A stretch of DNA of 64,000 bases from Rhizobium sp. CFBP 8762 (GTDB lineage Bacteria; Pseudomonadota; Alphaproteobacteria; Rhizobiales; Rhizobiaceae). Below, piece after piece: positions 38,299-46,383 of this stretch. The position numbers and the translations under genes are program-made. The notes under the pieces were generated by a model. It had not been told where the DNA came from and made no database searches. It saw only the letters and a program-made list of their open reading frames with translations. The stretch is taken from positions 610,752 to 674,751 of the forward strand of contig NZ_JACYUD010000001.1 of NCBI RefSeq assembly GCF_014841565.1, written 5' to 3'. How positions within the stretch are numbered: the first letter of the stretch is position 1; every line of letters begins with the position of its first letter.

Positions 38299-38416
38299 CG
38301 GCGTTTTACGAAGTAATGGGGGGAGAACTCGTGAAATGGACAAACGCCGTTGGGCGCTGAGCGGTACCAGCAACAAGCAGCACCGGAACCGGGGGTGGTC
38401 TGAGATGAATGACGGC

Positions 38417-38734
38417 TCAAGCGTCCTGGTCGACACCGTTGGGATAGAGGAGGTGAAGCTTCCGGCGGAACGGAAGGCCACCGGACCGGTATTTCGAGAC
38501 GAGATCGTCGAAGACCTTATCGCATTCGCCCTCATCGAAGCCTTGATCGCTCAGCATCGACACGATCACATCCTGGAATTTCTGGAGTTCGGCCTCCTGG
38601 CCTTTATCGACCGCCCTACGGATGAGCCAGTACAGCGCCACCCTCGCCAGATCATCCCGCTCAGGCCGACGGGCACTCCTGTTCGCATCACGAAGCGCCT
38701 TCTGCCGCTGCCTTGCCGCCTTTGCATTCATCAT
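38417..38734 (-). CDS. Small basic/helical protein, function unknown
   Basis: 105 residues from the ATG at 38734 (a second ATG follows). The N-terminus is strongly basic (AKAARQRQKALRDANRSARRPER), then come helices (VALYWLIRRAVDKG and LQKFQDVIVSMLSDQGFDE). No recognised domain. It precedes the recombinase gene on the same strand by 238 bases and lies directly downstream of the phased GAATC array, so it could be a recombination accessory or regulatory protein; that is inference. Confidence 0.55.
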   Translation of the reverse strand: MMNAKAARQRQKALRDANRSARRPERDDLARVALYWLIRRAVDKGQEAELQKFQDVIVSMLSDQGFDEGECDKVFDDLVSKYRSGGLPFRRKLHLLYPNGVDQDA

Positions 38735-38803
38735 TCGCCCTCCCAATCCTCGGCCTCCTAAATGGTCAGGGCACCGGCCGACCGGCGCAAGCGCCGTTTG
38801 GCG

Positions 38804-38996
38804 GAATCGAAAATATAGAGCAGGGAATCGGAAGCTCAGAGCTTGGAATCAGAAGAGCGCAATTTGTTTCGCGTTGCGGGCAACTTACCGCGCGTCAACA
38901 CAGGCTGACCTGCCGCAAACGGCGTTGCTGAATCGTTTGGTTTGAGTTCTGAATCAAAAATCCCGAACTCGGAATCAAAAGAGCGCAATTTGTCTC
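38804..38996. repeat. GAATC units on an exact 21-bp lattice (two groups of three)
   Basis: GAATC starts at 38804, 38825 and 38846, and again at 38930, 38951 and 38972. All intervals are 21 bases except the middle one, which is 84 (4 x 21). The third unit of each group is extended: 38845-38870 and 38971-38996 are 26-base copies with two mismatches (GGAATC-A/G-rich, then GAGCGCAATTTGT). This is the 316-base gap upstream of the small gene at 38417 and has no gene. It looks like an iteron or operator array. Confidence 0.7.
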
Positions 38997-39006
38997 AGGT
39001 CCTGAA

Positions 39007-39042
39007 GACGTGAGGTACGTTGCCGACAACCTGCCTCACGTC
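39007..39042 (-). terminator. Hairpin downstream of the DUF429-like gene
   Basis: Arms GACGTGAGG / CCTCACGTC pair perfectly (9 bp) with an 18-base loop, beginning 9 bases beyond the stop at 39051. There is no T run, so termination is only possible. Confidence 0.4.
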
Positions 39043-39050
39043 GTCTCGGA

Positions 39051-39989
39051 TTAGGTTGCATCATTGCGATGATGACCGAGGATCCAACCCTCCCATCTGC
39101 GCACCCCATCGATATCCGGAACGCCTTCGTCGCGCCGCCCGTCGACGACGTCGAGCATGCCGAGCAGGCCGACGGCTGCATCGAAACGGTCCTCACCGGC
39201 TTTGTCTGCGCCGAACCCATCTTCGATCATCGGCAAGAAAGCATGAGCGTCGAGATCCGGCCGTGCCAAAAGCCACGGTATCATCGACTTCGCTATCCGC
39301 TGGCGGTCGCTCTGCCGCCGCTTGCTCCAGCCGCCGCGGGGCATGCCGAGCTGTCGGTAGACATCACCGGGATAGGTCTCAGCGATGATGCATGGCCTGG
39401 TATCGAGGAGATCGGCGAGGCGGCCGTCGAAAGGCCAGAGGCCGATGTCGTCCAGCCGGGGGACGATCATCTCGCGCCATCCGGTGATGGCGCCCTTTCC
39501 GACCTGATTGCCGCCGAGCGTCCAGAACAGCATGCAGGCGGCCTGCCTATCCGGGGCCGCGCGTTCGCAGAGACGTAAGAGCGCCTGCGGATCGGTTACG
39601 CCGAGAGCATCGAAGAGATGAGCGCGTTGGGTGCCGCCCGGCCGCGCCGGATAAAACGGGCGGTGGAGAGAGATACGGCTACGGTGGTCGGCAACGCTAT
39701 ACCAGTTCGACCAGATACCCGATCCGAACGAGGAAAGCGCTTCACGAAACGAACCAAGCTCGGTGGCACGCGCGTAGGCCATCGGAAGACCGATCGGGAA
39801 ATCGAAGCCGAGGAGCAGAGCGCCTCTCTCCACCGATCTGGCCTTCATCCGGTCAATCAGGGTCGACGTGTCGCCCACCAGCTCCGGCGCATGGACCTGC
39901 CAGCGCATGCCATCCCGGATGGCAACCGCCATCCAGCGCTTCTTCCTGTCCATACTCCAGTCGCAGTGGGCGACGACAGCGACATTCAT
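39051..39989 (-). CDS. DUF429-like protein (predicted RNase H-like fold)
   Basis: 312 residues, not confidently named. The N-terminal WSMDRKKRWMAVA strand pattern with early Asp, the GFDFPIGLP motif at about residues 61-69 and ETYPGDVYRQLG near 205-216 resemble the DUF429 group, predicted to have an RNase H-like fold with acidic active-site residues. No membrane segment. It is 35 bases downstream of the M41 protease gene on the same strand and so is probably cotranscribed with it. A nuclease activity would be inference. Confidence 0.5.
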   Translation of the reverse strand: MNVAVVAHCDWSMDRKKRWMAVAIRDGMRWQVHAPELVGDTSTLIDRMKARSVERGALLLGFDFPIGLPMAYARATELGSFREALSSFGSGIWSNWYSVADHRSRISLHRPFYPARPGGTQRAHLFDALGVTDPQALLRLCERAAPDRQAACMLFWTLGGNQVGKGAITGWREMIVPRLDDIGLWPFDGRLADLLDTRPCIIAETYPGDVYRQLGMPRGGWSKRRQSDRQRIAKSMIPWLLARPDLDAHAFLPMIEDGFGADKAGEDRFDAAVGLLGMLDVVDGRRDEGVPDIDGVRRWEGWILGHHRNDAT

Positions 39990-40024
39990 ACCTTGCTCCC
40001 CATTACGACGCGCGCCGAAGGCTA

Positions 40025-40795
40025 TCAGCTTCCTCCGGCACGATCACTGTGTTTGAGGAGCTGTTTCACCGCCTTGCCATCGAGCGCCTGGGCATCGAAC
40101 AGCGCCTTGACCAAGGCATCAAGCCCGTCCCGGTTTTCGGTGAGGGTCTCCACCGCCCGTGCGAGCGCCTTCTCAAGCCGAGCATGAATGCGAGCCGCCA
40201 AATCCGGATTGCCATCGAGCACGGCGGTCGGGTCCTTGTCGTCCCGATAGAGCAGCGGCTGGATGGCGCCGAAGCCGAGAGAGCGCTCCATGGCGAGTGC
40301 AAGCTTCGTCGCCCGCGCCAGATCGCTGTCGTCGGAGCCACCTGATCCCGCCGAGACACTGCCAACCACGATCTGCTCGGCTGCCCTACCCGCCATCAGC
40401 ATGGCGAGCATGTCCTCCCGATAGCCGAGCGTATCGCTGCCGGATGCGGTGAAGCCAAGCTGGCTGTAGCCACCGCCGGGCGCGTCGATGTTGAGGCCAT
40501 GGATAGGCCCCAGCCGGAGAGCGTGGTGAACGACCGCATGCCCTGACTCATGGATGGCAAAGCGCCAGCGCAGGTCATACGGTACCTGCGGCCGGTCCAT
40601 CCGGATGCCGTCCTCGATGTCTTCGTAGCGGATCGACCGCTTCTCGCGCCGCGCTTTCAGCCGAGCTTGGCGAACGATCCGCTCGATGTCGGCGCCTGTC
40701 AGACCCATGGCGCGGGTCGCCAGGCGGTTCAGCACCGCCTGAACGGCGGCGTGAGGCTTGGCGGGTTGAATGCCCTGCTTCGATGTGGCGGTCAT
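40025..40795 (-). CDS. FtsH-like M41 zinc metalloprotease (separate protease subunit)
   Basis: 256 residues. Residues 27-70 look like the AAA lid helix of FtsH (GLTGADIERIVRQARLKARR). The zinc motif HESGH (HExxH) follows near residue 83 in FAIHESGHAVVHHAL. The later AGRAAEQIVVGSVSAGSGG and DLARATKLA stretch carries the third-ligand Asp of the M41 family. There is no ATPase core in this protein; the preceding gene supplies one, and the ATG overlaps its stop (ATGA). Together they read as a split FtsH. Confidence 0.82.
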   Translation of the reverse strand: MTATSKQGIQPAKPHAAVQAVLNRLATRAMGLTGADIERIVRQARLKARREKRSIRYEDIEDGIRMDRPQVPYDLRWRFAIHESGHAVVHHALRLGPIHGLNIDAPGGGYSQLGFTASGSDTLGYREDMLAMLMAGRAAEQIVVGSVSAGSGGSDDSDLARATKLALAMERSLGFGAIQPLLYRDDKDPTAVLDGNPDLAARIHARLEKALARAVETLTENRDGLDALVKALFDAQALDGKAVKQLLKHSDRAGGS

Positions 40796-42759
40796 TTTGC
40801 TGCTCCCTTCCGGACTTCTTCGGAACGAGGTTCGTCATCGTCGTTGTTGTAGGCCTGCCCGTCGAACGCCGACGGTTCTTCGATCAAGGCGCCGGCATCC
40901 TTTGAACATCTGTCCTCGGCGTCAGTGCTCTTCGATCCAGCCTCGCTAACCAGTGCCGCAACATCATCACCGAGATGGTGGGCAAAGATTTCCGCGAGCG
41001 TGGCGACATCGGGCATGGGGATTTCGATGTGGGTCTCCAGTCGCCCCGAGCGCTTGATCGCGTCATCGATCTGTTCCGGCCGATTGGTGGCACCGACGAT
41101 GACCAGGCCTTCGCTCTTCACCACACCATCGAGCAGTTCGAGCGCTTTGTTGACGACAGTATTCCAGTAGTCGCCGTACTCCTGTTCCGCTGGCTGCCGT
41201 TTGCCGATGCCGTCGATCTCGTCGATGAACAGGATCGACGGCGCCATCGCGCGGGCCTCGGCAAAGGTCTTGGCCATCTTGTCGATGACATCGTTGAGAT
41301 GCCCACCCTGCAGCCAGGTGGAAACGGAGGTGACGACCAGCGGAACCTGCAGGCTGTTGCACAGCGCGCGGGCGAAGGTCGTCTTGCCGGTCCCCGGCGG
41401 ACCGTAGAGCAGAAGCTTGGTGCTCATGTCCGACCAGGCAAGCGAGCCTGCCCGGTAGTCGGCGAGATCCACCTTCAGATCCAGTGCCCAGGTTTTGGCC
41501 TTGCCGTATCCGGAGAGGGTATCGACCGTCAGTGACGGGCGACCCGGCGCAACAGTTTCATTCATCGGCTCCGGCTGAATGACTTCGGCGCCGGATGGCT
41601 TGTCACGCTTCCATCCGCCGCCGCTGTCCTTTCCGGACGAGGATTTGTCTGACGATGCCGCATCCTTCTTCGACTTCGATGGCTTGCCGGCGTCGGTCGT
41701 AGCCGGATCGGCTTCGCCATCATCGCCGTCCCGGGCCGCAATGCGATTGCGCTCAGTGAGCGAAGCCAGCACTGCGATCACCTCCGGGGCACTGCGCCCC
41801 GGCCTGAACGCCAGCACGATGTCGTCGATCGTCAGGTAGTGCGCATCATACCCATTCGACCACTGTTCCAGCGCGGCGATACCGCTGGCGCCATGCATCG
41901 CTTCGATCATCGTACTGACGAACGCGTAATCGAGCCATCCGGAGACGAGATCCACATCGGCGGCAATGGTAATCTCGGACGGGATAGTCTCAGACCTCTC
42001 CGAGATGGCCACGACGGGATAGTCCCGGGTCAGGGCATTGACCAACCGCCGCTGCAGTGCCGCTCCACCGATGCGCCGGACATTGTCTCCGATGAACTGG
42101 ATATAGGTCCGTCCCGTTCCTTCGGACGCAGCAAAAGATGCGTCGTCATAGACGTAGTCACCATCAATTCCATTCGGCGCCCCACCAGGAATGAAGCCAG
42201 GCACCTCGATCAACCGCCGCATGGACTGCTCGAAGCCGGCCATCGGTGCATGCAGTGACACGACGGGCGCCGACATGGCAGCAGCACGCACAATCTTGGC
42301 AAAGGGCACGGGGCCATTCTCGATCGCGCGGGCAAGGACGAGGCTGGCGACGATGTTGCTGACCAGTGGCGACTTCCCCGCCCGGCCGACCAGGCCGACG
42401 GCGTAAGCCCGGCGAGCATGATCAACGGCACAGATACGTTCACCGGTTCCGGCCTGCGTCCCTCCGGATGGAAACGGCGGGACGAATGCATGAGGCCTGC
42501 CTTCGGTCACGACGATGTCGGACGGCTGAGGCGGCGGCAGAAGATAGCTGCCAAAATTCCGGCGCAGCCATGCCAGGTCGCGATCACGATCTCCGGACAG
42601 ACGAGACGTATCGAAGGCCGGTTCATAGTGCCGCATGACATGGCCGCCGATCTCGACGATCTTCATGTGCAGCAGACCATTGCGATGGCCATTGCGCTGC
42701 GCCTCACGGCGGGCGATCCGCTCGAGGCGGCGAATGAGGAGACGCGACAGCTTATTCAT
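40792..42759 (-). CDS. FtsH-like AAA+ ATPase (separate ATPase subunit)
   Basis: 655 residues from the ATG at 42759; the start codon overlaps the stop of the preceding gene (ATGAATAA). The C-terminal AAA core has Walker A (GPPGTGKTT), Walker B (ILFIDEIDGIG), sensor 1 (VIVGATNRPEQ) and the arginine-finger segment (KRSGRLETHIEIP), where the second finger Arg of FtsH is a Thr. The N-terminal 330 residues are an unidentified domain with a P-loop-like GRAGKS. No membrane helix is seen, unlike cellular FtsH. A charged linker (Lys/Ser/Asp-rich) precedes the AAA core. Confidence 0.82.
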   Translation of the reverse strand: MNKLSRLLIRRLERIARREAQRNGHRNGLLHMKIVEIGGHVMRHYEPAFDTSRLSGDRDRDLAWLRRNFGSYLLPPPQPSDIVVTEGRPHAFVPPFPSGGTQAGTGERICAVDHARRAYAVGLVGRAGKSPLVSNIVASLVLARAIENGPVPFAKIVRAAAMSAPVVSLHAPMAGFEQSMRRLIEVPGFIPGGAPNGIDGDYVYDDASFAASEGTGRTYIQFIGDNVRRIGGAALQRRLVNALTRDYPVVAISERSETIPSEITIAADVDLVSGWLDYAFVSTMIEAMHGASGIAALEQWSNGYDAHYLTIDDIVLAFRPGRSAPEVIAVLASLTERNRIAARDGDDGEADPATTDAGKPSKSKKDAASSDKSSSGKDSGGGWKRDKPSGAEVIQPEPMNETVAPGRPSLTVDTLSGYGKAKTWALDLKVDLADYRAGSLAWSDMSTKLLLYGPPGTGKTTFARALCNSLQVPLVVTSVSTWLQGGHLNDVIDKMAKTFAEARAMAPSILFIDEIDGIGKRQPAEQEYGDYWNTVVNKALELLDGVVKSEGLVIVGATNRPEQIDDAIKRSGRLETHIEIPMPDVATLAEIFAHHLGDDVAALVSEAGSKSTDAEDRCSKDAGALIEEPSAFDGQAYNNDDDEPRSEEVRKGAAK

Positions 42760-43255
42760 CGACCCTGCCCTCCGTCGTCGCGGCAATAATTGCCGCTTTG
42801 GGATCGGGCGACTGGGTCGTCGTCGGCTTGCGCCGCCTTAAACTGCCCGGCCCTGCTTGGCGGCGCTCCCGGATCATGCGGCGACCGGGGCGGGACGCAG
42901 CGCGATCCGGTTTGACGGGATCCGGTGAAGACATTGCCACGAGATCGCGGTTTCGTCCGGCCAACCAATCGAGCAACAGGCGGCAAGCCGGATTGCCGTG
43001 ATCGGCATGCGCCCGCAGTCGATCGATGATGGTGTCCGGTACGGTGCCGGTAAGCCCTTCTCCCTGCCGGACATGTCCGAGCGCCAATCCGATCAGCACA
43101 GCCGGATCGTCGGCAAGTGGACGGCCGAGACCGGATCCGGGATAGTGGAGGATAGTACCATGTGAGCGATGGCAGGCGAGGCTTGGCGATGAAGTGGGCG
43201 AGATCGTCTCGCAACGGATGCGCGGCGGCACATCCGGATGGGTGTCGGAAGACAT
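42752..43255 (-). CDS. Hypothetical protein, first gene before the AAA ATPase
   Basis: 167 residues from the ATG at 43255 (MSSDTHPDVPPRIRCETISP). Basic and Arg/Pro-rich, with an RLLLDWLAGRNRDLVAM helix near the middle and an Arg-rich tail. No recognised domain. Its stop lies inside the start region of the AAA gene, so the two are translationally coupled. Composition suggests DNA or RNA binding, but that is only a guess. Confidence 0.5.
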   Translation of the reverse strand: MSSDTHPDVPPRIRCETISPTSSPSLACHRSHGTILHYPGSGLGRPLADDPAVLIGLALGHVRQGEGLTGTVPDTIIDRLRAHADHGNPACRLLLDWLAGRNRDLVAMSSPDPVKPDRAASRPGRRMIRERRQAGPGSLRRRKPTTTQSPDPKAAIIAATTEGRVDE

Positions 43256-43353
43256 GACGGCTCCTTGGCCAGACCACATTGGGATCCGGCGCCAATGAGA
43301 TGAAGGAAGGATGAGGAGCCACGGCCCCTGGCCATGGCGGTCGACTTCCGTTG

Positions 43354-43372
43354 CCTGACGACAAGCGTCAGG
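43354..43372 (-). terminator. Hairpin after the PD-(D/E)XK-like gene
   Basis: Stem CCTGACG / CGTCAGG around loop ACAAG (plus-strand reading), 31 bases beyond the stop at 43404. The same loop is found in the hairpin at 44802-44820. There is no T run on the minus strand. Confidence 0.45.
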
Positions 43373-43403
43373 GCACGGCGTTCAAACGATCAGGACACTT
43401 GGA

Positions 43404-44540
43404 TCAATGCGCCGCCGGACGACGGGCATAGCCGACGCGGAAGAAGATCGGCTTCGGCGCGTCATCCTCGATCTCATCGCACGGGCCGAAGACATCGTCG
43501 CCCAGATCATCACAAGTGCGATCATCACGAGCAAGATCATCATCACCTGAGCGGGCAGCCTGGTCTTCTTCGAAGGTCCGGCTCGGCCCGTTGAGGTTGA
43601 TCCGCGAGTGCATGGGGACTGACGAAGGGCTGACCACCTCGGCTGCTGCGGTCAAAGGCTGTTCGTTTACCCCGATCGCCCTGCGCGCCTCGGCTTCGAG
43701 AAGCTGCTGTACACGACGACCGAAGCGCCGACGCAGTTCGGCCATGCAGGCGGCGACACCATCGATCTCTAGGAGGTCGTCAATCTCGGACAGAGCCCAG
43801 ACCCCGTTGGCATGATCGCTCGGGCGGCTGGCACCATCGACGATCGCCACTTCGACCGTGTCGACCATCAACCGCTTGTGGTTTTTGTAAAGCCAGTCCG
43901 GCAGAACCATCGCTCCCGCCATCATCTTGATCTTCAATTCTTCTAGCCGGCTCGTATCACCATAGGACGCAAGCGACCGCTTGAGGTCCAAGATGTAGGC
44001 CGTATGCCGGGCGCGGTTCACCACGATCAGGTCCGGGGTATAGCTGCCTTTCGCCGGTGCCTCGCAATCGAGCTTCACGCCGTCGAGGCTGGTCCAGTCG
44101 TTTCCGGACAGGGCTTCCATCGCCGCCTTGACCAGCGGCAGTTTCAGGGACTGCGTCAAGACGAGGATGTTGGGGTTCGCTTTGGCGAGGCGGTCGACCG
44201 CCTGCTCCAACAGCTTGCCTTCGCGGAATGACACCGCCCGGACGAGCGAGGCGATATTGACGTAACGACCAAGGATCTCGTCCTCGGTCGGCTCGCCATC
44301 GACGATGGCGGCAATGGCGCGATCGATCAGCAGATCAAGATCGGCCTCGACATCGGCGAAGCGAACCAGATGCGGCTGGCGTCGCAGCATAGCAGGCTCG
44401 TGGACCGAAGCCACAGCCCGAACCGCATTGCGGCCAAACCCGAGCGAGTGCGGGCGGAATGCGGCAGCCGCGGCGGCTTCGCTGTTAAGAAGAGAACGAA
44501 GAACTTCCCCAGTGGGGACCTTGGAGGTAAACGTGGTCAT
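43404..44540 (-). CDS. Possible PD-(D/E)XK nuclease-like protein
   Basis: 378 residues from the ATG at 44540 (MTTFTSKVPTGEVLRSL). Between residues 166 and 192 it reads GSYTPDLIVVNR and then TAYILDLKRS, which fits the PD-...-DxK pattern of the restriction-endonuclease fold. The N-terminal half is helical. The last 90 residues are acidic and low complexity. I do not recognise a family by name. It lies 148 bases upstream of the 42752-43255 gene with a hairpin between, in the same module as the AAA/M41 pair. Confidence 0.5.
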   Translation of the reverse strand: MTTFTSKVPTGEVLRSLLNSEAAAAAAFRPHSLGFGRNAVRAVASVHEPAMLRRQPHLVRFADVEADLDLLIDRAIAAIVDGEPTEDEILGRYVNIASLVRAVSFREGKLLEQAVDRLAKANPNILVLTQSLKLPLVKAAMEALSGNDWTSLDGVKLDCEAPAKGSYTPDLIVVNRARHTAYILDLKRSLASYGDTSRLEELKIKMMAGAMVLPDWLYKNHKRLMVDTVEVAIVDGASRPSDHANGVWALSEIDDLLEIDGVAACMAELRRRFGRRVQQLLEAEARRAIGVNEQPLTAAAEVVSPSSVPMHSRINLNGPSRTFEEDQAARSGDDDLARDDRTCDDLGDDVFGPCDEIEDDAPKPIFFRVGYARRPAAH

Positions 44541-44801
44541 AGCCCGATTCCTTTTCACGAAGGCTTGAGGGTCAGGCCCTTGTCGATGTTAGCGCATCGG
44601 CAGGGGCTGTCTTGTTCCGGCCATCCGGAACGTCCGTAACTTGACAGGACCCGAGGCCGGGCTCAAGAACCCGGATCACAAAAAGAGAACGAAGCCGGTA
44701 CAAGGTTAACGCGGGGCTCACAGTCCCCGACCTGGATGGGATCGTAGATCGCTAACCGATTTCGTTTCCGCAGAATTCTGGCTGGATCCGGAAAATGAGA
44801 A
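44541..44801 (-). promoter_or_regulatory. Leader region with three hairpins upstream of the PD-(D/E)XK-like gene
   Basis: Three short perfect stems: 44614-44631 (GTTCCGG / CCGGAAC), 44657-44674 (CCGGG / CCCGG) and 44712-44729 (CGGGG / CCCCG). The last two have 8-base loops and share GGGCTCA. They could form a structured 5' leader of the minus-strand transcript or mark protein sites. No gene is seen in this stretch. Confidence 0.35.
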
Positions 44802-44820
44802 AGGGCCGACAAGCGGCCCT
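44802..44820 (-). terminator. Terminator-like hairpin after the 393-residue gene
   Basis: Stem AGGGCCG / CGGCCCT around loop ACAAG. Read on the minus strand it is followed by TTCTCATTTT, so it is a plausible terminator 40 bases beyond the stop at 44861. Confidence 0.55.
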
Positions 44821-44860
44821 CTCGAACTCAATGGCAAGACGGTACACCGGGCTTCCAACT

Positions 44861-46042
44861 TCAAGCCGTGGCGGATGGTGGCGAGGTCGGCTTTGCCTTG
44901 GCCAAGAACGCGGGACGCTGGACACGCTTCTCGGTCTTAGCCAGGGCTTCCGTCAAAGTCGGGATGGATTCCTCCCCCTTCTTCTCCGGCATCGACAAGT
45001 CGACCGTGGCGACCATGCCAAATGCCGCCGCCATCGACGTCAGCGATTCTTCGAGCGATGGCACACTGGCTACCTCCGACTTCGAACCCTTGGGAGCTTC
45101 GACCATCACGGTCTCGGCCACGGGAACCGCAAGGGCAGCGGCCTTCGCGTCCGGCATGGTCGGCCCGGCCTTCTCGGGCGCCGCCCAATCCAGCAGCGGC
45201 AACACCTCGGTTTCCAGCCAGATCCGAAGCTCGGCCTTATCGGGCCAATAGGTCGCACTGCCCATTTTGTAGAGCAGCCGGCTGATCTTTTCCCAACCTG
45301 ATTTCGTCGGCAACGCCGTGGATGACATCGTATTCTTGTCGTTCGGATGCGGCTGGACGAACTGTACCAGGCTTTCCAGCTCGCGGTGTGCGAGACGTGC
45401 AGTCAGGTGGGTTTTCTCGGCGAGATCCTTCTTGACGATGTTGTTTTTCGGCAGCACGTCTTTGACATGCGTGCGGATCTCCTCAAGGTGTCCAATGAAC
45501 GATTTCATCCCATCGCGGACCTTGATTGCGATGATCGCCTTGAGCCCGTCGAGCCCGCCAAGATCATACGGATCGCGTTCCGGGTTCTCATCGACGTCCG
45601 ACTTCGACCCGGCAATAATTGCCGTGACGTCCTGCACCCGCAGGCGACCGTGCATGCCGGCAAAGCCGATGGCCTGTTCGACCTGCTCCGGCGTGGCAGC
45701 ACTCAGCTTTCCAAGCACGGTCGGACCAATAGCAAGATCTACAAGGATCTGCTTATAGGCGTTCAAGTTGCGTGACACAGCACGTATAGTGCGGATGTGG
45801 CGTGACGTGTAGCCGCAGCACTCGACGGCCCATTTCTCTACGGTGCCTTCCGGGAGGAGCAAAGCAACCCTATCGAGACGCTCCCCGCCTTCGAAGGCTT
45901 CTTCGGTCGATCTGCGCCGCGCACCGATGAGGTGCTTGGCCTCATCCTCAAGGACAATCTTCAGATCATCGCCGATCGCGTGCTCTTCGTAGAAGGGGCG
46001 GGCGGCAGAGGCAAAAGCGGATGCTTTATTGATGTTCTTCAC
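44861..46042 (-). CDS. Conserved unknown protein, possible DNA-binding regulator
   Basis: 393 residues. The N-terminus (GARRRSTEEAFEGGERLDRV) is a charged helix. The middle has a possible HTH-like stretch (KWAVECCGYTSRHIRTIRAV) followed by AIGPTVLGKLSAATPEQVEQ. The C-terminal third is Ala/Pro/Glu-rich and disordered. I do not recognise the family. It is the first gene of the minus-strand module and has a perfect inverted repeat 28 bases upstream of its start, so self-regulation is possible. Confidence 0.55.
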   Translation of the reverse strand: MKNINKASAFASAARPFYEEHAIGDDLKIVLEDEAKHLIGARRRSTEEAFEGGERLDRVALLLPEGTVEKWAVECCGYTSRHIRTIRAVSRNLNAYKQILVDLAIGPTVLGKLSAATPEQVEQAIGFAGMHGRLRVQDVTAIIAGSKSDVDENPERDPYDLGGLDGLKAIIAIKVRDGMKSFIGHLEEIRTHVKDVLPKNNIVKKDLAEKTHLTARLAHRELESLVQFVQPHPNDKNTMSSTALPTKSGWEKISRLLYKMGSATYWPDKAELRIWLETEVLPLLDWAAPEKAGPTMPDAKAAALAVPVAETVMVEAPKGSKSEVASVPSLEESLTSMAAAFGMVATVDLSMPEKKGEESIPTLTEALAKTEKRVQRPAFLAKAKPTSPPSATA

Positions 46043-46069
46043 AGTCTATCTCCTTGTGTATTTGCGACA

Positions 46070-46089
46070 GTAAGTTTCTGTGAACTTAC
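46070..46089. promoter_or_regulatory. Inverted repeat upstream of the 393-residue gene
   Basis: GTAAGTT-TCTGTG-AACTTAC, 7-bp perfect arms, 28-47 bases before the start at 46042. It sits in an A+T-rich divergent region (46043-46383, 341 bases) between this gene and the HNH gene, which otherwise shows no gene. Candidate operator. Confidence 0.45.
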
Positions 46090-46383
46090 CAAACTATTAT
46101 GGCAGAAGATCCAAATAATTAAACCAACTCAAGGTTTTGAAATAATTTGTTTCCAAGATTTATACGTAAAATAATACTATGTATACTTCACTAACGGGCA
46201 CCTTTTGGCTCCCCCAGAGGAATCTTGCTTATCGTTGCGGCAAGAAAATCCTACACTTAATACGAGTGCCTCCTGAGGTGCTTTCCGGCCTGTGTGCACC
46301 CAAGCGCGCCCCTTTCAACATCCTGCCCCGCCTGGTAGTCAGAACGGACCTGCCGCAACTCGTCGGCATGAAAGAGCACGCTC

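Noticed and set aside
38804..38996. Array considered as CRISPR
   Set aside because: The repeat core is only five bases with a 21-base period, too short for repeat-spacer units, and there are no cas genes in the window.
46179..46383. N-terminal 68 codons of the 379-codon frame over the HNH gene
   Set aside because: The natural HNH start is at 46384 in another frame; the upstream part is unrelated sequence joined by the frameshift.
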